Of a stretch of 64,000 bases of DNA, positions 1 through 10,081 are shown piece after piece. The position numbers and the translations under genes are program-made. The DNA is from Cygnus atratus (lineage: Eukaryota > Chordata > Aves > Anseriformes > Anatidae), in assembly GCF_013377495.2 (NCBI RefSeq), contig NC_066363.1, positions 81,254,614 through 81,318,613 on the forward strand, written 5' to 3'. The stretch's first letter is position 1; each line of letters opens with the position of its first letter. The notes under the pieces are model-generated. The model was not told the origin of the DNA. It did no database searches and worked only from the letters and a program-made list of their open reading frames with translations.

Positions 1-354
1 ATATACAGGTATTAAGCTGGCAGAAAAAAAAATGACTACCTAGTTTTCCTATGTACCTGCATATCTAGAACCCTACAATCTAAATGCTGAAACATCTTTT
101 CATTTTTTCCTCACTTGAAATAAACCACCTGAGTTGAGGTTGAGTCAGGGCCCTGAAAACAGTATTCTTTTTAGTTGCAGAAGGTTGATTCCTTCCCACA
201 ACTTGTTATTGGATGATGCAGGAATCCTATAGAAAGACAAATAGTTTGATCCTGTAATTTAAGCAGCATATTTTAGTGGTATATGCACATAAAATATGGA
301 TGTTTGATCACAATAGTCATATTTTTATTTTTGAATAATTAAGTTTAAGGTGTG
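1..354. other. Left-edge intergenic DNA
   Basis: AT-rich single-copy-looking sequence before the first LTR. I see no coding frame, repeat family or regulatory motif that I can support. Confidence 0.5.
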
Positions 355-858
355 TGTCCTGGATTTGGCTGGGATAGAGTTAATTTTCCTCCTAGTAGCT
401 AGTAGGGTGCTGTGTTTTGGATTTAAGATGAGAATACTGCTGATAAAACTTTGTTTTAATTGTTGCAGAGCAGTGCTTACACTAAATGAAGGACTATTCA
501 GCTTCTCACACTGCCCTGCCAGGAGGAGGCTGGGGCTGCACAAGGAGCTGGGTGGGGACACAGCCAGAACAGCTGACCCAGAATGTACTATATGATGTGC
601 TCAGTTAAATAAAAATGGGGCAATTTGTTGTTGTTGGTCTTGGGGGCTGTTGTGGTGAGCAATTGTCTTGTGCAGCACCTGAATATTTTTCCCCTTTTTT
701 CCTCATTAAACCCTTTTTTTCCCTTATTAAACTGTCTTGATATCAGCTGATGAGTTCTTGCACTTTTATCACTTTTAATTTTATCCCCCATCGTGCTGGG
801 AGGAGAGGGAATGAACAGGTGGCTGTGTGGTACTTACTTGCCTGCATATTAAACTGCA
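355..858 (+). mobile_element. Degenerate solo LTR of an avian endogenous retrovirus
   Basis: The block opens with a TGTCCTGGATTTGGCTGGGA-like end and runs into the AGAGTTAATTTTCCTCCTAG segment that marks one common LTR type in bird genomes. It continues through the GGACACAGCCAGAACAGCTG segment, an AATAAA-like region near 608-613, GTGGTGAGCAATTG near 652-665 and an ATTAAACTGTCTTGA segment near 726-740. It closes with GGCTGTGTGGTACTTACTTG and a worn TTAAACTGCA end. No internal retroviral genes, primer-binding site or second direct LTR lie next to it, so it looks like a solo LTR left by recombination. The boundaries and the absence of a clear target duplication are judged by eye. The family match is from memory of bird repeats, not a search. 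A related element lies in the opposite orientation near 34.67-35.23 kb. Confidence 0.75.
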
Positions 859-2224
859 GAGTTTTTTTTTAATGCAGCACTGTGTGAAACTATTTTAGTT
901 ACCAATTGCTGATACCACACTGACTTGAAAATGAAAGGTCATATGTTGTACCTCAGAATTAGACAAGCTTCAGAATCTGTTAATTGGTGCAAGCACTACC
1001 CCTAGAACTATTTATCCTATTCTCTTCTCTGCTAGACCAGCTTATTTGTCCAACTAACAAGCTCTTGACACTGTTCCAGTGTCTCACAAAACAATGTCAA
1101 CTGATTGATTTCTAGCTGCTTCAGAAAGTTTTCCAGTCTAAGGAGTCATCTCCACCCTGTAGGAAAACCCAGCATAATTCCCCAATGTTTAAATCAAACT
1201 AAGCAAATAGCTGTCTTTCACTTCTTCTGCTAGTTACAGGACTTTTTGGTCTTGAGGGGAATTATGTACAGCTTGTATCTAATTCCAATGGTACTGATGC
1301 AAGCACTAATTGGAAGTAATTTGGGTAGCCTTACTGCTCCTTGCTCTGGTTGTCTGGCTAGAGAAAAAGAAATAAGATAACATGCTGATCTTGTCAAGTC
1401 AACTGGTCAGATTTCAACCTGTTGTCTGCGGGGACAGAAGTGATAACATGGAGGTAATTCTCCCTTGTAGTCGGTCACTGGGAGCAGTATGAGGTGGGGG
1501 AAATTTTACAGCAAAGGGGAAAACCAATCTATGATTTTCCTTTTGAATAGGAAAATTCAAACCTGATTGCTCTGGTGGAGTTCTAACAATTGACTTTCTT
1601 GTCTGTACAAGACCCAGAGGTTGCCCATGCTTTCCTGGGGACTGGCACTAATAGAGACATACGCTTATTTTGGTTTGGCTGAAGTGTCTGCAGAGACTGT
1701 CTCAGCCTGGGTGTGCTAGCTAGGTTAGGAGCTCTGACCCAGAAGTTCATATGTTTGCCTTTTCTTCCCCATTCAGAGGTGGTGTCTGCAAGACTTGGGC
1801 CGGTTGTCTTAGCAAAGGATGTTGGCATCAAGAGTCTAGTGCCTATATATGACAAGTTCAGTCTTTCTGTGCTTTGTGTTTTGTAGACTAGACCCAAGGG
1901 ATAAAGCGCTTTTGCTTCCTCAAGAATGGCCTTGGAAAAGGACAAGATAAGGGAGCAGAGGGAGGCGAAAGGGAAGGATGTTCCTCTGAACAAGACTGAA
2001 ATACTACGCTGAAGGTTTTTTTAAGTTGTTACTACTGATATGGTTGGGTAATTGGAGTCTGTGTACTCTGTCCTGTTAGTCTGGCTGCTTGGGAAGATAA
2101 CTTTTGTCCTTCTTTAACCTGCTGTTTCTGGAACTGGGGGGCGTGGGAAGAACCTGACATGACTCCTATTATGACACAGAAAGCTATGCCTTCACTGTGT
2201 CTTCTGATTAGTCAGAAAGAGACG
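859..2224. other. Intergenic DNA, nothing recognised
   Basis: Moderately AT-rich unique-looking sequence. A frame of 136 codons on the minus strand (1583-1993) has no recognisable domain and its length is within chance expectation for this composition. Confidence 0.5.
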
Positions 2225-2420
2225 ATACTACAGAGAAGTTCAGAGAAAAACAGAAATGACTAGGGGGCTTCCTGGACTGACTTATGAGGAAAAGGTGAGA
2301 AAGCTGCTGTGCATCTGTACAGTTCTGCTAAGTGATTAATGGGGAATGTGATGATAACATACAACTAATTGAGGCTTGTATATGCCAAAGAGAGGAATTA
2401 GTTCTGTGTTGTGCGAGGAG
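2225..2420 (+). mobile_element. Old CR1-like LINE remnant
   Basis: The segment reading AAAAACAGAAATGACTAGGG, then GACTTATGAGGAAAAGGTGA, then GGGGAATGTGATGATAACAT and TACAACTAATTGAGG follows the order of the ORF2-tail region of old amniote CR1 elements (the ATGATTA..., CTTATGAGGA..GGCTGAG..., GATA..TCAACTA.. blocks). It is strongly diverged and lacks a tail. Assignment is by remembered consensus; an unrelated match is possible. Confidence 0.45.
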
Positions 2421-5400
2421 GATGAGTAACGAACACATGCTACTGTCCTGAAGATGGCTGTATGATGTACCCAGAGCAACAGGAGTTGTTTGGTGAAAGA
2501 GAACTGCGTGATATACTTGGTTTAGGAATACCAAATAGTACTAAAAAAATCTGTTATTACATGGTGATGCAAATTAACTTTTCTCACAAAGAAAAACATT
2601 TCATCCCCTCATAGCTTCAGATATGGGATACTGTCTTGCTCTTAAGTTATTAAAAATAAACTGGAAGAAAGTGAATCAGGTAATTCTAGAAGCCTATCAT
2701 GCCTCTATTTTCATAGATTCCTGTTAGAAATCTAGAGAAAATATTTGCTTTAGGAAGAGAACACAATTTTTAACAGCAAATGTTGTGGAAGGAATTGAAA
2801 TAAACACTTGGTCATATGTCTGTTTTGAAAGGTCGTAGGTAACTTCTGATATCTTACAAAAAAAAAAAAAGAATCTTTTCAAAGCCTTGAAGTAAGACTG
2901 TTGCAACTTCTATTTAAAGTATGAAAGTTAATCTGGCTAGTTGTAACAGCTACTGATAAAAATACAAGGTTAGGAGATCAGACTCCTTGGTTTCTGCTGA
3001 AACTTTAAGATCTCTAATTCAACTTGGGAAAATTCTGTAAAATGAATTTCACAGAAGTCTTGCTTAAGAAATTTCTATCCAGTGCAGTAGCCTGGGTTAC
3101 TTCATGGAGTCGCAGAATACCTGTAGTTAAGCGCAGCTTGGCTCTGGCATGATATTGATTAACATTGCTTCTCCACAGCAGACTAAACACTTCAGTAGTA
3201 GTAAGGGTAACAAACAAAACGCTACGTAGGAATGGTTACAAGTTGTTTATCAGATGCTATTGGAGGATTGCTCCAATGGCAAAGCATTGCCTTTAACTGT
3301 AGCTTTGTTTGAACTAAAATAAACCTACTGGACCCTAAACCAGCTAAATTATACTTTAAAAAAAAAAAAAAGAACCCTTACATACTGCTTATAAATGTAC
3401 TCAATAAATAGCCATGATCAGGAAACAACTACAGTGGAATTTGGAAAATGAAGTGTCAACCTATTTCTTTTTCTTTTGTGTGCCTTTGTATCTAATGGTC
3501 CTTGATTCATTTCTATCTAATAGTGCCACGTACTCTCTTCAAGACGACATACTCAAGAGGAGAATTGTACTGCTCCAGCTTGAATATTCTCTCCTCTGCT
3601 ATTAAGGAGAGGAAAGAACCCGCAGAAGTATTGCTTTTCCTCATAGCAAAGGAGGTTATTAGTATGCCATCCTGCTTGAAAGAGCTCAAATTTTGAAACA
3701 TGTCATAACAAAGAAAACAATACCATGGTGCAAGAGCACAAATATTATGACAGTGTGTACTCTCAGTCCTTCCTTATACACACCCCCTCTGGCTCTGGAA
3801 AAGAGGGTAAAGGCCTTGTCCATCCAGATGTATGGAGGTTAAACTTCCTGAAGGCAATAACAATGTTTAGCTCCTATGCAAGGCTGGAGACTATGTAAAT
3901 TACTAGTTTTTGAAACTGGCAATCTATATAACTTAAATAATGATGCATTAATATTGGCTTGAATGCCTAGGAAAGGCCAGGCTCTCACTAGTCCTCTGAC
4001 TGATTTCATGACAGGGTATTTGGTCTTCATAGATGTCTTTTCTGAAGCTGGTTTCAAGACTTCTGAGAGTGTCCATGATGTCAGGACAGTTTATTCAAGA
4101 AGAAAATGTTTCCTCTCCAGAACATAAATGAAAGATGGAGCCATATTCACCCCATTATTAAAGAGCTATTGCAGTACTCAGCAAAGTTGCAACAGGATAC
4201 AATCACCCTTGCCAAAATCACAGCTGTAGCGTGTTGAATTTGGCTGGAGGTGGATTTCACCTTTGGTTTTATGTCTACTTCAGACTTAAAAGGCAAAAAG
4301 CCTGGCACAATAAATGAACTCTTGTCTGTTATTAAAAGAAACGCCTTCCCCAGCTCCATGAAGAATTGTGCAAAATCTGGGCTTTGGTTGAGAAGCTCTA
4401 CCCTTCCATGTGGGGCTGTGGATATTCTCCTTGCTTTTGTGTTGGAAGTTTCACCTTGGACTTCTTATGTTGTGGTGTGAATGATGGGGGACCTGTAAAT
4501 CCAGGTCTTTTCTGTTTCTAAAACTTCCTTGTTAAGGGTCTTCTGTGCCTGATGCACCCTGCCACTAGGAACCCCCATTTGGAAAAAGTTTGGGTCAGAA
4601 GAACTGGACAGGATCCTGAAGCAAATTGATGTCCATCTTCTGTCACTCCACTCAGCAACCAGCGTGAAATTAAGCTGGTACCAAGGCTGCACTTCTGCTT
4701 AGAGGCTATCACCAGAGATCTGTATTGAACTGGGTCTTGTAGCTAGTGCTGCTGTGCTGAGATGGCTCTTGAATGAAGTGGCTGCTTTGAATGGACTTCT
4801 TCCTGAATAAGGATTAGGGATACTAACGGGCATTTTATCCCATTTTATGGGTCATTGGTTCTAAAGGCAAAAGCAAGTTTCAGGCTTCATCAGATGTAGC
4901 TGGTGAATGGGGTTAGATAATCTGATAGGAAAATAACACAAAAGGCTGCTCAACTGACATCTCCCAAGTAAGGTAAAGGAATAAAACTTTTGGCCTCCAC
5001 CACAGAAGAGATTATAAAGGTGTACTATTGTATCTCCCTGCTGTGTGGGTTCTCTGCAATACATACGAGCAGCTATTCACAGGTCACTTTTGCAAGATTT
5101 TTTTCAGTGAGTTTGGCATCTGTTAATTTTTGAAGTGCATGAAGTTCTTAAATCTTTCCTTTGTAATTGGGTTTAATCCATGAAGGAGGAAATTATGCAG
5201 TTCTACTGCTCAGTAGGTTAAAATTCTAGGAGATTTAAGAAAGTCAGGACCAACATTATTCAAGTAACTGGTTTTAACAACTACCTAGTTCAGGGTTTCA
5301 GGGAGTTTCCCCCTCCTCTTGAAATGTTTGTTTGAAAATGTTTTGGCTGTCAGGTATCACTTTTTTCCTCTTTAAAACACAGTAAGGCATTCAGGAACTG

Positions 5401-6060
5401 CGAGAGATGAACTTGTTGTGAAACAAAGTCTCAAACATGATATATTTATTTGGTAATACTGGATCTCTTTTAAAAAAATCCAGTTAAAACCAGGACTCGG
5501 TCTGGACTGGAATTCACTGGCAGTTCTGCTTGGGCTGGGGCTTCCACTGAGGGCACGCACAGACTGGGGAGTTTGGAGCTGTCAGCATGTTTTTTTTTTT
5601 TTTTTTTGCAGAGCCTCTTGTACACAGATGAAATTTTTATGCTCCTTCCCTCTTCCAGCAGGGTTTTCTGTGCCACTGACACCAGCTGTGCCTGTGCAGT
5701 GTCTAAAATCCTCTCCTGTATCCCAGACTGTACCCACCCAACCATGTCTCATACTCTGGGTGATGTAGACCTTCATGGGGCTGGAAGAACATAGCATAGA
5801 AGTATTGGTTTACTGCTGACATGTCAAATATCAAAAGGAGAAAGGCTTTTTCTCTGTTCTGTCATCCTGATTTATTAGACGTTAAGAAAGACAAAGTGCC
5901 CAGACATACAAACCTCGCTGTTTTGGAAAGGTCTGCGAAATGGTTAATTTGCTTGTTCCACACAAAAATGTAAAGTGTCGGTTCTCTGATTACCTGCTGC
6001 TGGAAAGTGTTTGGACAGGTGCTGCGTTTCACCAGCCGTCTGTCACAGCTGACAGCACGG
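2421..6060. other. Intergenic DNA between old CR1 and CpG-rich block
   Basis: No supported gene. Contains short homopolymers (poly-A near 2860, 3357 and a poly-T at 5589-5607) and unique moderately AT-rich sequence. Open frames are short and mutually overlapping on both strands, as expected by chance. Confidence 0.5.
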
Positions 6061-6480
6061 ATTTATGGCCAGGCACCAGCCCAGGCCTCCCGGCTCTGCT
6101 CCGGCCGGGGGTCCCGGCAGCGGGGCGCCCCCGAGGGCTGCGGGACCGGCCGGGGCACAGCCGAGACCCACCCCGCTTCTTCTTCGTCCTCCTTCATCCC
6201 TCCCGGTAAATTCACTTGCTTGTGAACCAACCCCTCCAGCTCCCTTGCTCAGAAACGCGGCATGGATTTAAGCACCCTCACGAGGGAGGAGATTTCCACC
6301 CGGCGGGGGAAATTCGCCCCTCGTCTTCCTCTTCAGGGATGGGGAGAGGAAACGATGCTCCCCAACTCTTCTGCTGCCCCGCTGCTGGATGCCGAGCGGG
6401 GAAAGGGGGAGGCAAAACCCTGGGCAGTGGCACTGTGCCGGGACCTGTGCTTCCCGGAGCATCCAAACCTCTCAGATGCC
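6061..6480. promoter_or_regulatory. Secondary CpG-rich block downstream of FOXQ1
   Basis: A sharp change from AT-rich flank to GC- and CpG-rich sequence (many CCGG, GGCGC and CGGG words) about 2.4 kb beyond the FOXQ1 stop codon. CpG density well above the AT-rich desert suggests an unmethylated regulatory region such as an enhancer or a promoter of a non-coding transcript. On the plus strand a CCCGGTAAATT word near 6201-6211 could act as a weak splice donor. The open frames here differ among all reading frames and show no domain, so I do not call a gene. Confidence 0.4.
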
Positions 6481-7260
6481 TAACGAGCTCTGTGGGCTTT
6501 TTTTTTCTTTTAACTACTTTTTACTAGAAAGGGTGCTTTTCTCGACGGAAAAAGCCGATTGCCATCCTGTTGCTACATATCGCTACTCACGCCTGCATAC
6601 ATCCGATTAAATCCGCGCTTGTGGCTGTAATACGAAATTCCCCGCTCTGCCAAGGCGCTTTTAACATATCCTGAAACCTGGCCGCTGCAGGTCGACAACA
6701 CCAAAAGCTGCTAGCAGTTGTCTGCTGACGACTCGTACGGGCTCCTATAAAGGAAGAGATGTTACAATGCCTGCTCGAGGAAAGGGTAGATTATAGAAGG
6801 GCAGATTAATATTTGCAGAGAGCCTGGAAGGCAAAAATGATGTCGAAATGCTAAGTGTGTGCATGTGTGCATGTGTGTGTACATAAAAACCAATTCCTTC
6901 AAGGGTTGGATTACTTAATACATTAGTCACTAATCTCTCGCAGTGTTCTGATGAATGTTATGGTCTGAGCTAAACACACCGTGAAATCTGCTTCAGCTTT
7001 ATTGAAACAAGTCGGGGTTTTCGCCTGCAGATCGTTCTGTTTGAAGCTTTCCTTTCCGAGCCCACCTTTGCTATTTTGCAAAGTTTTTTGCGGGTAGGAG
7101 AGGAGCTATGCCAGGGCTGAACCCTGGCGCTGAGGGAAGAGGAAGTGGGGGGAAAAGCCCAGGGTCAAAAAAAAAAGGGTTCTTAGAAAACAACCAGCAC
7201 CCGAAATCCTGCTTGTCATCGTTTGTTTCGGGGATCCATGGTTACAGAAGACGCGGGCGG
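6481..7260. other. CpG-containing unique DNA with a TATA-like word
   Basis: Unique sequence keeping scattered CpGs (CGATT, TCGCTACTCACG, CGACTCGTACGGG). A TATAAAGG word lies at 6746-6753 on the plus strand inside CpG-containing flank. A CAATAAAGCTG word on the minus strand (TTTATT at 6998-7003) could be a distal poly(A) signal for a long FOXQ1 3' end. No coding frame is supported. The retained CpGs suggest regulatory function, which is inference only. Confidence 0.35.
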
Positions 7261-7285
7261 ATAAAAGCCCGCCGGTTTTCATCCC

Positions 7286-7307
7286 TTATTATTATTATTA
7301 TTATTAA
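7286..7307. repeat. (TTA)n microsatellite
   Basis: About seven perfect TTA units followed by AAAGC. Lies in CpG-containing unique DNA beyond the FOXQ1 3' end. Confidence 0.9.
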
Positions 7308-8014
7308 AGCAAACAAACCCCAGATGACCATTTCAGAGCTTGTAAAAAACAAAACAAACAAAAAGACACGAAACTAAACAAAAACCCCAACCCTGTGAGT
7401 TCGGGGACGCTGGTAGCCTCTAATTCAGTACCACGGGCAGTTAAAAACCAATCCTTCCCTTTTTCCGTCTCGGTCTCTGAGGCTTTCCCTGCTCACTTCT
7501 GGCGATACGAAACAGCCTTAACACAACACGCTTCGGGAGAAGGCAAGGTGTGAAAACTTTTTTATTACCGGTGAATACTCCAATAGAGCTCAGGCTGCTG
7601 CGTTTTCGCCCCCTGTAGATGCCAGGTCGTGCTAACAACCTTCCTGCGGCGGGTTTGCTTTGCACCGAGAGATGACAACAAGATTGCCTTTCGCCTGCTG
7701 TCCTTCGTGAAACAATAATAATAATAATAATGATAAAAAACGGCAGGCAGATGCGCCGGACTTCCGCACGCTGCAAGCCTCCCCCGGTTTGGGCAGCCAG
7801 CCCTTATTTTTTCGCAGGGCTGAAGAGCAGCGGGGCAAGGCGATTTGACGCGAGGAATTTAAGGACTTCCAAAGCTGGAGGCAGTCCCTGGGCCGGGGGG
7901 AGAAGCTCCCTCACCTCCTGCGGTCCAAATTGCGCGGGGGTCCCGCACGGGTGACCCCCGCAGCCTCCCTTCCCAGCACAGGCATCGTGCTCTTCTTCTT
8001 AGCGCAGGCTTTAC
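7308..8014. other. Unique CpG-containing DNA beyond the FOXQ1 3' end
   Basis: Moderately GC-rich, CpG-containing sequence between the microsatellites and the proposed poly(A) site. An AATAAA on the minus strand (TTTATT at 7561-7566) is another possible FOXQ1 polyadenylation signal. No coding frame with a recognisable domain is present. Confidence 0.4.
7714..7733. repeat. (AAT)n microsatellite
   Basis: About six AAT units ending in GATAAAAAA. It is the reverse-complement triplet of the TTA tract 0.4 kb away, so the two could pair in a long transcript. Confidence 0.9.
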
Positions 8015-8862
8015 CTGGGGAAGGCTTTTATTAGGGGAGAGGAGGGGAAAAAAAAAAGAAGGAACATCGTGGCCGAGCATCAGCAAAATGCACACGCACA
8101 TCTATTATATACAAACACGAAAATAAAATACGAAAAACATCACTCTTTCCAGTAGCAGGGGTCGTGGCCTTAAGTGTAGGGCTCCAGCCAGCAGGGGTGC
8201 CAACGACTGGCGTTTCCCTGTCCCCCCTTCCCCCGAGCAATAATTAATTAATTAAAAAGGCCGCACTCTCCTCGTGTGAAAAACAAAATAAAATTAAAAA
8301 AAAAAAACACTACTTTTATAAATAATTTAATGTCTTCCCTTTCCACGAAATGCTAGTTGCCGGCCAGGAGAAAAGGCTTCTTTTGGCACAGTGATGCTTT
8401 GCAGTACAGACCCTACGGCTCCGCAGCAGCCCCCCCGACCCCCCCTTTCCCACCCTCCCACCACCCCCTCCCCGCCTTCCCAAGTGCACAGCGCGACCCC
8501 CGGCTGCCGCCACCGCGGGGACAGCCCCTGCTGTCACCGAAGGCGTCGGTGGCGGGAGGTGCGGGGACAAAAAAAAAGGGGGGGGTTGTCCAAAGGGGAA
8601 GGCGAGGGAATGGCTGAAGTCAAGTAGTCTCGACGAACAGTAAGAAGCACTTGAGGCTCATGGCTACGTCCGAAACGGCACGTTTGGGGCCGATTTGGGT
8701 TGGGTTGACGCGAACCCGCTGTCATTTCTCTAAGGCACAGTCACCGAAGGCTTTCGCTTGGAGGCTTTGGGCGCTTCTGGGGCTAAAGTGCGGGATCCAG
8801 AGCCTCCTCCTCGCCCCCTTCCCTGCTTCCCCTCGCGGGGCAGACGGAGGGGGGGGGCTCCA
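8015..8862 (-). other. FOXQ1: Probable FOXQ1 3' untranslated region
   Basis: Sequence after the TAA stop falls from extreme GC to mixed composition, then to an AU-rich stretch around 8250-8340. On the minus strand this stretch holds TTATTTATA (8317-8325), which matches the AU-rich-element nonamer linked to rapid mRNA turnover. A pyrimidine/purine-skewed CCCC-rich segment lies near 8425-8485. The 3' limit is set only by the candidate AATAAA at 8027-8032. Short half-life is usual for transcription-factor messages; here it is inference from the motif. Confidence 0.5.
8027..8032 (-). terminator. Candidate FOXQ1 poly(A) signal AATAAA
   Basis: TTTATT on the plus strand gives AATAAA on the minus strand in the context CCTAATAAAAGCC, about 830 bases after the FOXQ1 stop codon. 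That fits a 3' untranslated region of the size usual for FOXQ1 messages. Alternative AATAAA words further on are at 7561-7566 and 6998-7003, so the actual end is uncertain. Confidence 0.5.
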
Positions 8863-10081
8863 TTAAGCCAGGGGGGTCTCCACGGCGTACGGTTGGAAGG
8901 CGGCCGAGCCCCCGGCTGCCGGCTGCACCCGGAGGGGGGCGTACAGCGGGGACCCCGGCTGCGGTCCCCCCCGGCCCCCTTTGTGGAGGCCGGCGGGGAA
9001 GAGCGGCTCCGGCGGCCGCTCCCCCGACGGCTCCCCGCGGGGCAGCGCCTGCCGCCCGCCGTGCAGCAGCAGCGGCGGCGGCTCGGGCAGCCCGTAGGCG
9101 CAGAGCTGCAGGAGACCCCCCCCGTAGAGGGCGGCGGGGGGGGGCTGCGCGGCCCCCGGGTAGGGCAGCAGCGGGTAGGGACCGGCCAGCAGGTGCGGCG
9201 GGGGCGCGGGGGGCGCCGGCCACACGAGGCGGCCGTGGGGCTGCGGGGGAGGCTGCGGGGGGGCGCGGGGCCCCGGCGGCCTCCGGAGGAGGCTCTCGAT
9301 GGCGAAGGAGCTGGAGAACTTGGCGGCGCCGCCCGCTGTCGCCGCCTCCTTCTTAGCGCCGGGGGCCCGGCGCGCAGTTGCAGGGCGAGGAGGCGCAGCA
9401 GCACCGCGGGGAGCCGCCGGGGGACGCGGAGCCCGCTCCGGTCGCCTCCCCCGGTGGCGGCGGCGGCGGCGGTGGCGGCGGGGCGGCGACGGGGCGGGCG
9501 GGCGGCGGGGCGGCGCGGCTCAGGCGCTTGCGGCGCCGTCGGAAGACGCCGTCGGCGAAGGTGTACTCGCTGCTGGGGTTGAGCATCCAGTAGTTGTCCT
9601 TGCCCCAGGGCCGCGCCGGATCGCGCAGCACCTTGACGAAGCAGTCGTTGAGCGAGAGGTTGTGGCGCACCGAGTTGCGCCAGCCCGTGTAGGCGCCGCG
9701 GAAGAAGGGGAAGCGGCTCATCAGGTAGTCGTTGATCTCGGCTAGGGTCAGGCGGCCCCCGGCGGAGTCCCGGATGGCCATGGCGATCAGCGCGATGTAG
9801 GAGTAGGGCGGCTTGGGGCGCCGCGTGTAGGGCTTCCCCTTGGCGCTCTCGGGCGGCGGCGGCGGGGGTGGCGGCGGCGGAGGCTGCTGAGGGGCCGCGG
9901 GGGGCTGCTGCGGGGGGCGCCCCGTCCTCCCGGACCCGCCGCCGGGGCTGTTGGCGGCGCAGTCGCCGTCGGAGCCCAGCTCGCTGTCTGCCGGCGCCGG
10001 GGAGAGGGAGCCGCTGCCTTCCTGGTCGCTGCCGGAGCTCAGCTTGTCCTCGTAATGCTGCGAGAACACCTCCAGCTTCAT
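8863..10081 (-). CDS. FOXQ1: Forkhead box Q1 transcription factor, with an apparent frame break
   Basis: Single-exon gene for a nuclear winged-helix transcription factor that binds TGTTTA-type sites and acts in epithelial, gastric and hair-follicle programmes. Start: ATG at 10081 with G at -3, giving MKLEVF as in FOXQ1 of other vertebrates, then GSDGDCAANSP (residues 37-47). A Pro/Gln-rich tract (57-77) leads to KPYTRRPKPPYSYIALIAMA and the complete forkhead domain (about 88-184) with recognition-helix residues NSVRHNLSLNDCF (136-148), wing residues PWGKDNYWMLNP and the basic RRRRKRLS end. The first frame continues through poly-proline (201-210) and hits a stop at 9353. The rest of the protein is in the next frame: KFSSSFAIE (9321-9295), LCAYG and PYAVETPLA ending at TAA 8863-8865. 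Skipping one base near 9.40-9.46 kb gives about 405 codons, against about 403 in human. A sequencing error in the GC-rich linker is most likely; true loss of the C-terminus is possible. Identity is very secure. Confidence 0.95.
9353..9470 (-). other. FOXQ1: Frame-break zone within FOXQ1
   Basis: The forkhead-containing frame runs to a stop at 9353-9355 after a Cys-rich, unlike-FOXQ1 tail (PRCCCASSPCNCAPGPRR). The frame one base over reads APPRPATARRAPGAKKEAA straight into KFSSSFAIE. The switch must lie between the poly-proline tract and about 9400. Runs of four and five Gs at 9408-9411 and 9419-9423 and the GGC-repeat at 9455-9482 are the likely places for a base miscount. The net effect equals one extra base (or two missing). 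Confidence 0.8.
9450..9500 (-). repeat. Second CCG/CCGCCA tract encoding poly-proline
   Basis: GGC/GGT repeats on the plus strand encode about ten prolines after the forkhead domain (residues 201-210). The tract directly precedes the frame break and is a likely place for a length error. Confidence 0.75.
9854..9890 (-). repeat. CCG-type tract encoding poly-proline in FOXQ1
   Basis: GC-only triplet tract that encodes a run of prolines (residues 67-77) just before the forkhead domain. It follows glutamine-proline segments. It is prone to length change and to sequencing error. In mammals the corresponding linker is Ala/Gly-rich, so this composition is distinct. Confidence 0.75.

Noticed and set aside
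350..595. 81-codon frame at the left edge
   Set aside because: Lies inside the solo LTR, which has no coding role.
1583..1993. 136-codon minus-strand frame
   Set aside because: No recognisable domain or conserved motif, and length within chance expectation for a 64 kb window.
8730..9582. Long open frames of up to 274 codons on both strands overlapping FOXQ1
   Set aside because: They are Arg/Pro/Gly-rich by-products of extreme GC content in frames other than those carrying FOXQ1 motifs.
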